Shown in pieces: positions 21,791-33,583 of a DNA stretch of 64,000 bases. Under the pieces are notes generated by a model, which was not told where the DNA came from, did not search any database, and was given only the letters and a program-made list of their open reading frames with translations. Source of the stretch: Dysidea avara (Eukaryota; Porifera; Demospongiae; Dictyoceratida; Dysideidae); the NCBI RefSeq assembly GCF_963678975.1, contig NC_089285.1, forward strand, positions 8,418,694-8,482,693, given 5' to 3'. How positions within the stretch are numbered: the stretch's first letter is position 1; each line of letters starts with the position of its first letter. The position numbers were made by a program, and so were the translations under genes.

Positions 21791-22930
21791 GACAATGATA
21801 GGTGCATAACTGCCTCACATCATAGGGACTCTTATAGCACTTTTGGGATAGGGCAAGTAAATTGCCAACATATTTGTCCATCTGTGTGTTGGTCCAGAGT
21901 GTTGTATTAGAGTAGGTAAAAGCTTCTTTCACCAGTATCCAGAATAGCTACATCTTTGTTTTAAGCACGTAGGTGTGCACTGACATTCAGATTTACCTCA
22001 TTACTGCTGTAGTAAATAGGCAGCTTGCATGATTTGGCAGATACTACTGTGCATCTGAAAAATGATAATACTGGAACCATGCAGACACCATAGTTTACAC
22101 TGAGGAACTGTGTCTGACCTGGCACAACTGTTTCACTATAATCCTGTGTACATGCTTTCACTCTAAGGTATCATACATTAATGGTCAATTACACTGCAGG
22201 TGTTTTAAAACTGAGTTTTTGTATGGCAAGAGATATATGTGTCACTACAACATCAGAACTGAAAGTGCATAGCATAGGACAAGTTCTGAATCTGCTTACC
22301 ATGCAATATGTCTATAATTGCAAATTGTGTTGGCTTTATGCCCAAGTTCATTTCTCTTTGTGATAGTTGGTAATGTAAACATTATGTAGAAACTGAAACT
22401 GTACCATGTGCACACCACCTGTAATGTAGGTATACTGTATATACAATTGCCTTAGCTCACATGCAGTTTAACTAATTAGCCTTGCATGCTCATTATTTCA
22501 CTATATTATGTACTACATAAGGATCATGTACTTTAAAGCACTATTGACATGCATATGCATGCTACACAGCAAATATAGGACACTAATATTTATGATTGGT
22601 TCCCAATATATTAATTATTGTTGCATTAGTTGTCCTACATGTAAAGCAACAAAGGTTTTGTTTGTTCTTTACACCATGTTGTTCTTTTCACCACATTGAA
22701 GTCACTGGTAGGGAAGACGCATTGAATAATTGAACTACGTTCCTGTCAAAACCACAAACAAGACCCTTTAGTGTTTTGCATCATTAATGACATAAGGAAA
22801 CCTCATGATCTTTAAAAATGTGACATCACCATGTCCTCTACATAGCTGTGTAAGCAGTGCTGGTGTTTAATGCTTGATCCCTCTTCCTGGCATTAAAATG
22901 TTTAATGTGGAGATGGTCCTGCTGTAGGGC

Positions 22931-22942
22931 AGAGGCTCTTAA
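22931..22942. repeat. left remnant of the hairpin repeat split by the TTAA element
   Basis: AGAGGCTCTTAA matches the GAGGCTCTTAATGG part of the repeat at about 43178, 44207 and 49559. The repeat resumes at 37661 after the nested insertions. Confidence 0.75.
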
Positions 22943-23313
22943 CTCTTTAAGGACCGCTGCCATAATATTACGTCCAAAGTAGGTATTGCTCGAAAGACCA
23001 GCGCCGTAATATTACGTCCAAGATTATTGACAGTAAACAAAGAGCTATAACTCCGCAACAAATGAAGCTATTAGATCGAAACAGGGGCCATTGTATTCGC
23101 CATTCATAGGCGATTCTTTTGATATATAAGGCCAACTTATCACGCAAAACTAAGCCTGTGTAAAATTCCTAACAAAGTACAAACATTTAATATTTACACA
23201 ACAATAAAACTAACCTTGTAGAAATCGCTCCATAACTTTGGCTGGGGTAGGTCTATTCGTCGGAGATCTGATGCAATCACGTGAGATCACGTGACCATTG
23301 CGCGAATCATAAC

Positions 23314-26300
23314 ATGTGGATGTCAATGGGTTTATTTGGTTTTGTCAATAAGGGAAACATATGTTTCCTTAACTGTATACTGCAGTGTTTGATAAGGATT
23401 CCGAAGTTGTGCAGCCTGTGGGTTTCGCATGGAGATTGTGATCACGATGCCTACACTAGTGGTACGACGTAATTAGCTAATTTAATTAACTATTATACTT
23501 ACCTATATACAAGCTGGCAGAGTGCGTTTACAACTTGTCATTCCAGGTGATTTAGTTTGTGAGCTAAAGAGATTGTGTAATCACGTTTTGCATAAAAGCA
23601 GTGTGGAACAGGTTTATCCTAAAAACATTGTGAAGTTTGTACCTAGTAAGTTCCTGCATATATTGTAATTAGCTGTATACCAGTTACCACGCTTGCTTCA
23701 AAATAGAGAATTCCAAGTTTGACTAATCATAACTCTTCATGTCTTTAACTTATCACCTCCATATTACATGCTACATTAAGGGAATAATTTCAAGCTGGTA
23801 ACTATAATACTAATAATAATAATTAAAGTTATAGATCATGCAATTGAAAGGCTATATAAGACACCTTCCACTATCACAATATACTGTGGTATAGGAATCA
23901 TTGATAGTTGGAAGCCCGGAATGCAAGCTGATTCACATGAGTTGCTAATGGGAATACTAAACAGTGGACCAGCCATTGCTGCAAATGTTAACAGCTTGAT
24001 CCAATATGATGTGCTTACAAAAGGTAGGTATGTGTTTGTGGGACTATTTAGTTATACCACTGAGCACACTATAATGGGTAGTTACACACCATAAATCCTG
24101 AATGTTCATGTGAATTAAAGCTTTGCTCATGAGTTGATCATGATAGCTAGTAATTGCTGTATTTCAAACTGGTGGCAAAAGAATCTTCTGTTTTTTCAAA
24201 AGGTATTTACTGTACTTCTGTTTCTTTAAAAGGTATTAACTTTACTAAGTGCTTTTAAAAACGATTTGTTGCTTAAGTTCCCCCATACTTTGAATTGACA
24301 ACCTTTACATGATACTATATACTTTTATTTACAAGTTGCATTGTATTATAATTGTTTAATGTTATGGTATGATGTATTTAACTAGTTACGTGTGACAGCT
24401 GCTGTTACATTTCCACAACCACTACCAAATACAGTCATCTGAGCATACCGATTTTTCCAATTCCAGTAAGCATATGTATAAACACGTACCACATGATAAG
24501 ATTCCAGTAGTGTTTGAAATAATGGTCAGACATCTAACACCACAAAATTGGTGATAATGCAAACATACTCAGATATATCATATGATCAGCCATAATGCAC
24601 TCATTGTTGTAAGACAAACTGCTTATTAGTCTTGACAATGTTTCAAGGCAAATACATACATTAATGCTTGTACAAGTATAGCTGATAAAAATTAATATCA
24701 CGTGTCCTAGCCGTGATCCTAACATTTTGTCAGCCTCATTGTTCACAAGTATTTATTGTTTAATAAATAATATTATGCTTATTTGCAGATGTATAATTCA
24801 ACTTTTGCAAAAGCCATTCAGGCTGAAATGCACAAAACTGAACAACTTATTGGCAAAAACAAATATTACTGTGAAAGGTATTGGTGTAAGTAATGCACTA
24901 TACTACACGAATTTAGAACTGACTATCACAGGTGTCAGAAACATACCAATGCTGAGATTGATCACTATGTTAGAACACTGCCAACAATTTTGATACTTCA
25001 CATCAAACGGTACACGATAAGACTTCAAGTGTATGCACTACCAAATGCAGTCTTTCTGTTTTAGATTTGAAGGGACAAGTAAAGGTATCAAAAAACTTTG
25101 CTCACCAATGGATGTTCTTTGTCAAGTATTCATTCATCACAATGATGTATGCAGCAATAAAATGCAATGATATGTTGTAATGCATAATGTATGTATAATA
25201 GGATGATTGTGTCACCACGTTTAGCTACAGCTTGCAAGCTTCAGTTGTACATAGTGGAACAGATGCAGCAAGTGGTCATTATGTTGCTTATATACTCATC
25301 AATGATAAATGGTTTCTATTTGACGACACAAATATTACCCAAGTTTGTGAAGTTCATGTATTAAAACAACAATCATACATACTGATTTATCAGAGAACTA
25401 ATAAATTTGAAGAGGTACGTAAGTACATTCTTAGGGTACGGTGAGTGGATTGTATTGCTATCTGCTAGCTTGGTAAGACCAGCCTAACTAATGAAACCAT
25501 GGCAAACAGAATGAAAGGAAACAAGTAAGAAGCTATTAACATGCAAAATAATGGTCAAGTTTTGCATATACCATTAATATGATGACAATAAATATTCATT
25601 AAAATTTGCATGTTTGCTTTTTCTTACAATCATAGTTGTAAGTCAGATATTCTAAAGTATAAACAAGCAAGTAGTGGTGGTCAGACATGTCCAGTAAGCG
25701 GTTCATTTAAAACAAATCCACTAAATCAGGTATGCACACTGATGCTGAATAATATGTGGGATTCTCTGTTTTACATCAGCCACACCTTGGAGTATCATCT
25801 CAGCCATTGTCAGCAACATCACATAAATCAGTGCCAGTATCATCATGTCAGTTAGTGCCAGTGTCGATACATCAGTCAGTGCCAGTATTGCCATGTAAGT
25901 CAGTTCCGGCATCATCACGCCAGTCAGTGCCAGAATTGTCACATAAATCAGTTCCACCATCGTTATACCAGTCAGTGCCAGTGTCATCACCTCAGTCAGT
26001 GCTAGTGTCATCAAGTCAGTCAGTGCTAGTGTCATCAAGTCAGTCAGTGCCAGTGTTGTCACATCAGTCAATATCAGAATCATTGTGTCAGTCATTGCCA
26101 GAATTGTCACCTCAAACAGTGCCAGTGTCATCACATCAGTCATTGCCAGTGCCAACACCTCAGTCTGTGCCAGTGTCATCACCTCAGTCAGTGCCATTGT
26201 CACCACATCAGTCATTGCCAGTGTCAACATCTCAGTCTGTGCCAGTGTCATCACCTCAGTCAGTGCCATTGTCACCACATCAGTCATTGCCAGTGTCAAC

Positions 26301-26580
26301 ACCTCAGTCTGTGCCAATGTCATCACCTCAGTCAGTGCCAGTATCATCACTTCAGTCAATGCCACCGTCCTCACTTCAGTCAGTGCTAGTGTCATCACAT
26401 CAGTCATTGCCAGTGTCAACACCTCAGTCTGTGCCAGTGTCATCACCTCAGTCAGTGTCAGTATCATCACTTCAGTCAGTGTCACTGTCATCAAGTCAGT
26501 CAGTGCCAGTGTCATCACCGCCAGTGTTGTCAGGTCAGTCAATGCCATATCTTTGTATCAGTCAGCAGCAGTGTTGCTAA
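23314..26580 (+). CDS. ubiquitin-specific protease (USP family, C19) inside the MULE
   Basis: Predicted deubiquitinase. Exons: 23314-23461, 23547-23645, 23835-24023, 24789-24877, 24932-25009, 25065-25125, 25202-25414, 25643-25729 and 25780-26580. The Cys box is GFVNKGNICFLNCILQCL with the catalytic Cys in NIC. The QDAHEFL-like box reads MQADSHELLMGIL. The zinc ribbon and core follow (KYYCERC, then LILHIKRF). The His box is SGHYVAY, with W-x-LFDDTN after it. Phases agree from exon 4 to exon 9. The exon 3 to exon 4 junction is out of phase, so a small exon or a lesion is unresolved in the 24.0-24.8 kb intron. One zinc-ribbon CxxC pair is not seen and may lie there. The C-terminal exon is a low-complexity 8-residue repeat. 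Catalytic residues look intact. Confidence 0.85.
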
Positions 26581-26815
26581 GTAAATCAGTGCCATTGTCA
26601 TCACATTGGTCAGTGCCAGTATATTTGTGTCAATCATTGCCAGTGTCAAGTCTGTCGACACCTAAATCAGTGCCACTGTCATTGTGCCATTCAGTGCCGA
26701 CATCATCACCTCAGTCAGTGGCAGTATCATTACCTCAGTCAGCACCAGTGTGGTCATATCAGCCAGTGTCAATGTCTTCACATCAGTCTGGTGTGCAGTC
26801 CCAAAATGAACATCT
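25780..26815 (+). repeat. 24-bp coding minisatellite forming the USP tail
   Basis: About 40 diverged copies of a 24-bp unit encoding an 8-residue repeat of the type VPVSSPQS. Because the unit is a multiple of three and poor in stops, long frames are also open in another plus frame (26085-26897) and on the minus strand (25721-26548). Only the plus frame continuous with the USP exons is supported as coding. Near 26575 that frame ends, while the repeat goes on in another frame to about 26815. Confidence 0.9.
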
Positions 26816-26881
26816 GCAAGATAGCAAAGTTAGCTCCACATTTAGCTATATAATACACATAAGTGTACTTTTCCCCACAGT

Positions 26882-28852
26882 CAAACGCAGTTGTTGATTA
26901 TACTGAGGGAAGCTATCATTTCCCTGTTACCGATGTCCATAAAGAGAAACAAGTACATATTAATTGTGTACTCCACAGTATTACTTAAGTATAATGTACA
27001 TAGAAATGTAATGAGAAAACTAAGGAAACATCACGAATTCAAGAAAGAAATAACACAGGTATTATGGTTGACTTATGTATGTGCTACATACCTTGTTTAT
27101 GGTCACTACCAATCTGTTAAATTAGAGATGCCACAGTGGACTAGTTTTATTCAAGATGCTCATGTAGATCATGGTTTTATACATGGTGTAATCAAAAATG
27201 AAACTGAACTTGAGAAGTTATTAGAGCTTCACAGTCGTGCCACTTTATCTGACTACATTAGCAGGTATATTGCACAAACATAATAAGACATGTGCATAAT
27301 ACATGTAACAGCACAGCATATAAAACAAACATATACTGTACTGTGTTTCATACTAACATTAATATACCAATGTAGTCATAGAGATGACTATGCCAAACGC
27401 CATTTAATGAGAAAGGAGTCTCCACGAATTTTATGGAAATATGGAGTAATTGCAAGTGACAACATTCCATTTTTGATTGTCAAATCAAGTGAGTTTCAGT
27501 GCCAATATGGACATCCAAAAAAGAATAGTTCAACTAAAACACAGGTACAGTATACATGAATAGTAATTAAGCATTGCCATGAAACTAAACTAAATGCAGG
27601 ATAACAACCATGATGACCACAGATATTCTAAGAAACAGAACACCGATTTCACATCCAGAAAAACCGAAAAATTGGATGCTCAGCAACTATTGTTGTAAAG
27701 GAATTACTGAAGTAGGTTATGCTGATTTTCAATTGTGACTAATTGTGTTATGTTACAGATTTCCAACTCATGCTGCACCACCAAATGCTACAAGAACACA
27801 AAGAGAAAATCTAGTGCATGACTTAAGAAACAAATTATCTAAAGGAATATCAAGGGGAATCAGTAGTTTTTATGTGACTCTGCCATTCATGGAAACACAT
27901 AGTCATCCACTTCTTGGTGCCGCTAGAAGAATGCATCCTACCATTCGCAATAAAATATTTGAGTTGGTGGAAGATGGCATCACCAATTCAAAAGTTATCA
28001 AGAAACTACTTAGAAAGTTTGTTAAAGAGATAAGTAAAAAAGACTCTGTATCACCTAATCCTACCGACCGTGCCTTTTACCCACTTGAAAAGGATATAAT
28101 TAATGCTGTGCATGCAGCTGTATCATTTGGCAAGTACTCTGTTTTAGACCAAATTCATCTAGATACGCTAGTGCAACAATGGATTGAAGATAATAAAGGA
28201 AAATCTAACTTTGAACAAAAGCATATATATTTTAGGAAATGCTCAACGGAAGAGGAAGATGATGTTAAAATAGAAATACCAAAAACTACCAGTGATCCAT
28301 TTGTTGATGATTTCGATGAGAGTGAAGATGAACAACCAGAAGTTGATGACAGTGAAGATACATACATCAATAGGATCAGCATTTTTGTTTGTGCATCAGG
28401 AAGGATGGCAACAGCAACTGTTAATTAAATACAGCAACACAATGACTCTATTAGATGCCACATATAAGACTACCAAGTATACTTTACCTCTGTTTTTGTT
28501 ATGTGTAAGAACAAACAACGGTTATATTCCAGTAGCAGAATTTATTGTTGAGCAAACTGGAACATCAATTGCAGAAGCCCTTCACATCATTGCTGGTTGG
28601 AACAATGAGTGGAAGCCTCCATGTTTTATGGTTGACTACAGTGAAGCAGAGCTCAATGCAATTCTTTCAGTATTTCCAAGTGCTGATGTTTACTTGTGTG
28701 AATTTCATAGGGAGCAAGCATGGACTAGATGGATACGAAATGGTACATATTACGTACACCTAGACATGCCAATTTTCAAAGGATGTGTATTTTGTAGATA
28801 CCACAGCAACTTAATTGTCTTCAAAACTTTCATCCTAAACAATTACTTTTAA
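26882..28852 (+). pseudogene. MULE transposase, N-terminal zinc region and catalytic core
   Basis: Plus-strand exons after ACAG at 26881, then about 27120-27265 (MPQWTSFIQDAHVDHGFIHG), 27376-27545 (Cys-rich, SSEFQCQYGHPKK), 27599-27711 (RKIGCSATIVVKEL, typical of the MULE N-terminal finger) and 27759 onward (FPTHAAPPNATRTQRENL, ending in an acidic stretch). The catalytic core is LLDATYKTTKYTLPLFLLC with the first Asp, PPCFMVDYSEAEL with the second, and VYLCEFHREQAW. This is the MULE-type DDE domain that cuts and joins element ends. The frame changes near 28370, between the acidic stretch and the core, so this copy looks disabled there. Confidence 0.85.
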
Positions 28853-29343
28853 GATTTAGTCTATGCTATACAGTATAAAAACTGAGTGATATCTGAAAAT
28901 AAAACCATGAAAATCCTGAAGTTGGTTTAGCTGTGAAATTATATACACTGCATAATTATGGTATATCAATATACGTACAAACTTACACATACACTGTAGC
29001 CTTAAATACATTATAGGCACAGGTTCGTAGCTTTATATCAGACAACAGGTAGTATGGAAACAAAATAAGCATTGTCAAAATAAAGTACACATTGTCAACT
29101 CTGGAAATGTGTTGACAATATAATTCAAGTTAGTGTGAATTATGAAATAGTATTTCATAGATTTTGTCTAGTAAAGTGGGTGTTTTTACAAAGTGTGTCT
29201 CTAAAATATTTAGATGTACATAGCACAACTTCAGTATCTTATGAGCCATATAAGCTAGTTTTGCACTGTAAATACTAAGGTTCATGTGAAATTCCAGATT
29301 GATTTGCAATTTTCAGTAGGCCTAAAAGGGTTTCAAACTCCCA
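28853..29343. other. intron-like stretch, nothing recognised
   Basis: AT-rich DNA between the catalytic core and the next transposase exon. No motif was seen. Confidence 0.4.
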
Positions 29344-32215
29344 TTGGGATCAACGGAGTCAGCTCCTACTCTACTCCGTGAATTGGCTTTTTCTGAAAAC
29401 ATGACACTATATCATCGTAGACTGAAGGCTCTGTACAAAAGTGATGTTTATAAGAAGAATGTACGTGTGCAAACATACCTCCAGAGAAATTGGCTAGGAT
29501 GTGTTAAGGTAAGAGCAAAGATCTATGTATAGTAACAAACATATAACAAGGGAGCATAAAACAATTATGAATTATGTTGCTATTAATTCTTATTTTTAAA
29601 GGTTGAGCCTGAAATAATGGTATTGTGATAATAAAAGTTTTACCACAACAGTAATGATGCCAAAATATATGTGGACCGCTGAGGAAAAACCTGACTTGTT
29701 TGCATAATTCTGTTTGAGATGAATGCCATTGAAATACACTATGTAAAAAAACATGTGCTACATAAATAATTTTATGTAATGTTGTAATATTGCTCAGTAA
29801 ACAGTGAAGGAAGACTCAAATTTAAATACTGTATGGAAGGAAACTTTGGAGGAGGAAAAATTTGGTGAATCAAGCAAAATATCACTGTTGACGAAATAAC
29901 ATTTGGTGAATTGTTAGCAAAAGCAAAGCACACACCCTATTTAATTAATTAAATTACTAATTCAATCAACTAAAAGGTAATATAGAGAGTAGATTTACAC
30001 CCTCTGGAATAGTGAATATCATACGTGATGTGGTAGCACTCACTACTCGTCACACCCGTTTTGAGGTGAGGATCACGGGTACCACATGTACAGTAGCTAC
30101 ACTAGTGGGGTAGTCGAGGCAGGCTTGCTTGATGCCTGGCCAAGTAGTCCTTGGTTGAGTAGAAAATTGTTTAGTTCTAGACTTGGTTTGCTGTTTTCTT
30201 TACTAACAAAATATTTGGATGGGGAAAATTTGGCAAATTCATGGTCATTTTCCAAATTTGCCAAATTTTAGTGGCACCAAAGTTTCCCTCCATATGATAT
30301 CTAATATACGTACCAGTGGATTTGCCTCATCATAGAGAGTAAAGATATCTTTGTTTGCTTTCTTACCATGAAGCAAACATGAGTTATGTGTGTTTGTTTA
30401 CGTTGTGGTAAAATTTCACTTTATCAGCCCTGTATTTGAGCTCAACCAACCTTTTTGCTAGATAGCATGGGTGTATTTAGGCTAAAAACTATACAAGGTA
30501 TGCACCAGTTCATGGTGAATAGAATCACATGAGTCCCAACTATATAGCCCATTGCACTTGAGACTTCTAATCGATTGAATGAACGCCTGTAAATTTTTCA
30601 TATAGGCACTGTACAAATCAGTAGTTTCACTCTTCTTGTCTACTGCTATAACTCCAAAAGTACTTGCCAGACAAAGCTGAAACTTTACCAGTCTATTGGT
30701 TTTTCTTCTGAGGAAAACACAAATAAATCAGGTTTTCGCTCAGTGGGTCACATATCCTAGCAACAATACATGCACTAACTACTTTATAATAGCTAGTTTT
30801 CCTCAATATCTCAAGTAGAAAAATATAGTGCACAGCTTTGATAAACCTGTAGATGTTCATTATAAGCCTGTGCATGTACCCTTACACACTGTATATTGTC
30901 AAATTAGTTTGTTTACTCTTAGACTATGTGTTTGAGTAATGCATGAGTATGTAATTTTTCTGTATGCTTATAGCGTTGGTGTGATGCATTTCGTAAGCCT
31001 GGCCTTCATGCGAGTATCAAGACCAACAATGGAGTTGAGGCCCTCAACAAGTTATTCAAAGCGTATTATAACAATCTTTGTACAGACAAAACGCTCAGTG
31101 GATTATGCGAATTGATAATAAATAGTTTTCTACCAGACTTACTCCAGAAGTACACTACTGCAAACACTAAATTTTTATCTGAATTTAAACTTTACGATCC
31201 AAGTATTCCTGCCTACTTACATAACCGACCCCATAATTTCATTAAACACTGTATGCAGCACATAAACTCAGCTAAGTCAGATTTTCATTCAGGAGATGTT
31301 GCTCTACAAGGATCAACAACATTTTTAGTCAAATCGAAAGGGGCTGTAGACATCATTGATGCTGCAAAGAAATGGTGGTACAATGTTGAACTGGGCAGTG
31401 ATTCAGTTTTCCCTAGCTGTGAATGTGCAGACTTCCAACGGAACTATCTTCCATGCAAACACTTCTTTGCCATTTTTCATCTAATGCCAGGGTATTCATG
31501 GGAATCCTTACCACAATATTTCCTAAACAACACTTTTGTAACAATAGATGATTCATTTATCTTGCACTGCACTGATAAGAAATACTCTAGCACTTCTTAC
31601 CACAACACAACTGAAGATACGTCTGAAATTCTTTGTAGTAATGATGCTCTGGATACAGACTCTACATCTAGCAATGAAACAATTACCGAAACCTTTAACG
31701 AACCACATGGTATAGTGAATAGTGTTGATGCTTATGACAATGGGTCCAATGCTAGCTTAGATCTGTCACCATCACCACAAAATGAGCAAAGGCCTTCACA
31801 GTCAGTAAAGATCATGTCTGAAAAGCTACGTTCCAACTTGACACTGTTAGTTGATTTTTCATATACCAGTAAAGATTATGAAAGTGTTAAAAATATCAAC
31901 AATCAAATTATTAAAGTACTTCGTAATGCTATGATTACCTTGCCAACTAAAGAAAACCTACCTCTACGATGTTCACTTAAGAAAAAGAAACATGCCTCTA
32001 TTACAACTAAAAAGTATTCCAATCTACGTAGTTTACCAATGAAAAGCGTAATAAAAAACTAACTTTGTATGAGAAGTATAAGTATCGTGTAGGAGTGTTT
32101 GCTGACAAAGTAAAACAAGCATCACATGTTCACATCGATGGAGAAAAACCAAATATCAGTAGCTCTGATCAAGATTTTCAGTCAAAGTCAACCAAGTCTA
32201 GATCTGCTAATGAAG
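29344..32215 (+). pseudogene. MULE transposase, C-terminal part with SWIM zinc finger
   Basis: One exon ends at about 29508 (YLQRNWLGCVK followed by GTAAGA). The next starts after TTATAG at 30974 (RWCDAFRKPGLHASIKTNNG, the conserved block after the core). The SWIM finger CECADFQRNYLPCKHFF (C-x-C ... C-x-H) is at about 31421-31471. SWIM fingers are standard in MULE transposases and bind DNA or protein. A Ser/Thr- and Asn-rich tail follows. One frame ends at 32062, while an overlapping frame continues from near 32035 to a GTAGAG donor at 32215 (KLTLYEKYKYRVGVFADKV). The first junction spans 1.46 kb, enlarged by a 459-bp TIR element. Confidence 0.82.
29834..30292. mobile_element. TA-flanked TIR element, 459 bp, in a MULE intron
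   Basis: Ends TGGAAGGAAACTTTGG and the inverse of TGGAGGGAAACTTTGG, flanked by TA on both sides (29832-29833, 30293-30294). Non-autonomous, nested in the transposase intron. Confidence 0.75.
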
Positions 32216-32269
32216 GTAGAGTTTAATGATAAAGCATATCATACATATAGCTCCATATGTATTTTTCAG

Positions 32270-32530
32270 CCAGTGTGTATATGTGCCCATCTCAGCAAAA
32301 ACCCCACACAACTTTCGAATTTCTTTTTATTTTTTCAACAATATCTGCTTTGTCCAAGGAATAGTTCGCCAAAGTTATGGTCAATTATGGTGAGTAGTTT
32401 TGGAATTACAGCGCTAGAAAGTAGGGAGAACAAGGAAATCAAATTGTACAGTGACTATACTAAAAATATACTACAGGTGCTTACATTTGCAGCCATAACT
32501 TCTGTTTGGATTAGTCTACAGAGTTGAACC
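32270..32530 (+). repeat. dispersed repeat, inverted copy at 35510-35720
   Basis: Starts with a TATATGTGCCCATCTCAGC-type end. The block containing GCCATAACTTCTGTTTGGAT (about 32492) appears inverted near 35522-35560. The related end TATATGTGACCGTCTCAGC lies at 35122. Probably a TIR element family that inserted more than once into the MULE. Confidence 0.55.
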
Positions 32531-32941
32531 AACTCCCCTTGAGTAGGTGAATAAGATGGTGTATTGGTTTAATCAATTTAAGACTTCCTTTCTTGAGTAA
32601 TGGCTCAACTATAACTTGCACAAATATTCTTTGTAACACATGTAATTTCACAATTGTTTTAAAAAAAAAAATCATTTTTCTTAATATGCATGCTAGATGG
32701 GTTTTCACTGAGATGGTCACAGATAGTGCAACTTGTGAACTTTGATATGTATAAAAACATAGGACACTTACTTTAGTACTATTAGTTTAAGTATAGACAA
32801 CACATAAACTGGAAACAGAGTACCATGATGGCCTAAATCAGTATATAGTTATTGTCATTATTGGTCATGCAAGTATCACTTTTTGTTTAGGTTTCACCTG
32901 TTTAAACAGTGTGGCTACTGTACTACATGTGTAGCCAAAAA

Positions 32942-33210
32942 AAATCCAAAGCAAAGTAAAGCCTTTGACAGCCGTGCAAATCACAACTATTGCTGCCCAG
33001 CGAACTAACACTAGGATGCCTGTACGCCACTCGGGCACTTTATTCTTGAGCAGGCAATCCTCCTGGAATGCATAGGAGGTCTCATCACTAGACCACCAGG
33101 TCCCCATTATACAGCTGAGTAGACTGGAGCAATGTGAGTAAAGTTTCTTGCTCAAGGAAACAACAACACCAATATTAATTGGCATAACTGGGAATTATTC
33201 CTGATTAGCA
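32942..33210 (-). mobile_element. SINE with conserved central domain, minus strand, in a MULE intron
   Basis: The minus strand carries the same central block as 19205-19650 (CCTTGAGCAAGAAACTTTAC then CAGCTGTATAATGGGGACC) and the TTTACTTTGCTTTGG tail. It lies between the SWIM exon and the CXXC exon, so it landed in the element after it formed. Confidence 0.7.
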
Positions 33211-33235
33211 GGCCAACACTTGTCTATGCTGCCTC

Positions 33236-33330
33236 ACACACCACACGCACACACACATGCACAAACACACGCACACACACACATGTACACACTATTTATT
33301 CATACATACACATATACACATACACACTCA
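33236..33330. repeat. CA microsatellite
   Basis: Interrupted CA/CACG repeats turning into CATA repeats just before the CXXC exon acceptor. Confidence 0.95.
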
Positions 33331-33343
33331 TTTGCAACTTTAG

Positions 33344-33521
33344 GTCCTATGAGAAAACGAAGGTGTGGTTTGTGCTCAGGATGTTGTCTCGCAGACTGTG
33401 GACAATGTCTAAATTGTAAGGACATGATCAAGTTTGAGGGCCAGGGAAAAAGAAGAGATGCTGTATTAAGAGGATTTGTGTGCAGCTACAACCAACCACA
33501 CACTGTCAGAATGTAGAAAAG
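33344..33521 (+). CDS. CXXC-type zinc finger exon of the MULE
   Basis: The exon follows TTTAG at 33343 and reads GPMRKRRCGLCSGC, then DCGQCLNCKDMIKFEGQGKR, then a final Cys in RGFVC. This is the CXXC finger seen in DNMT1, KDM2, MBD1 and CFP1, which bind unmethylated CpG. The CGxCxxC and CGxCxxC-x-DM-x-KF signatures are present. In the last segment the position usually held by the seventh Cys reads Val, so zinc binding may be altered. A TAG follows in this frame before a possible donor at 33522. It may be the start or middle exon of the gene that ends with the OTU domain. Confidence 0.75.
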
Positions 33522-33583
33522 GTTAGTAAATAATATCCTTGTAATGATAATGTATTACTGCAATGTACTGCATGTTTTCCTGC

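Larger units (their letters stand above)
20238..22930 (+). mobile_element. Helitron-like unit 2, interrupted by two TIR elements
   Basis: The second tandem unit, starting at TCTATATAAATAAAGCTG directly after the CTAG|T end of unit 1. Alignment with unit 1 is interrupted by the 693-bp hAT-type element at 20621-21313 and by a GC-richer TIR element at about 21532-21790. Its 3' end is cut at GGTCCTGCTGTAGGGC, where another repeat begins (22931). Confidence 0.55.

Noticed and set aside
25721-26548. 275-residue minus-strand frame rich in LTEVMTLA
   Set aside because: It is the complement of the 24-bp minisatellite whose plus frame joins the USP exons with consistent phase.
26085-26897. 270-residue second plus frame (SVSASVITSV repeats)
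   Set aside because: Alternative frame of the same minisatellite, with no splice support at its start.
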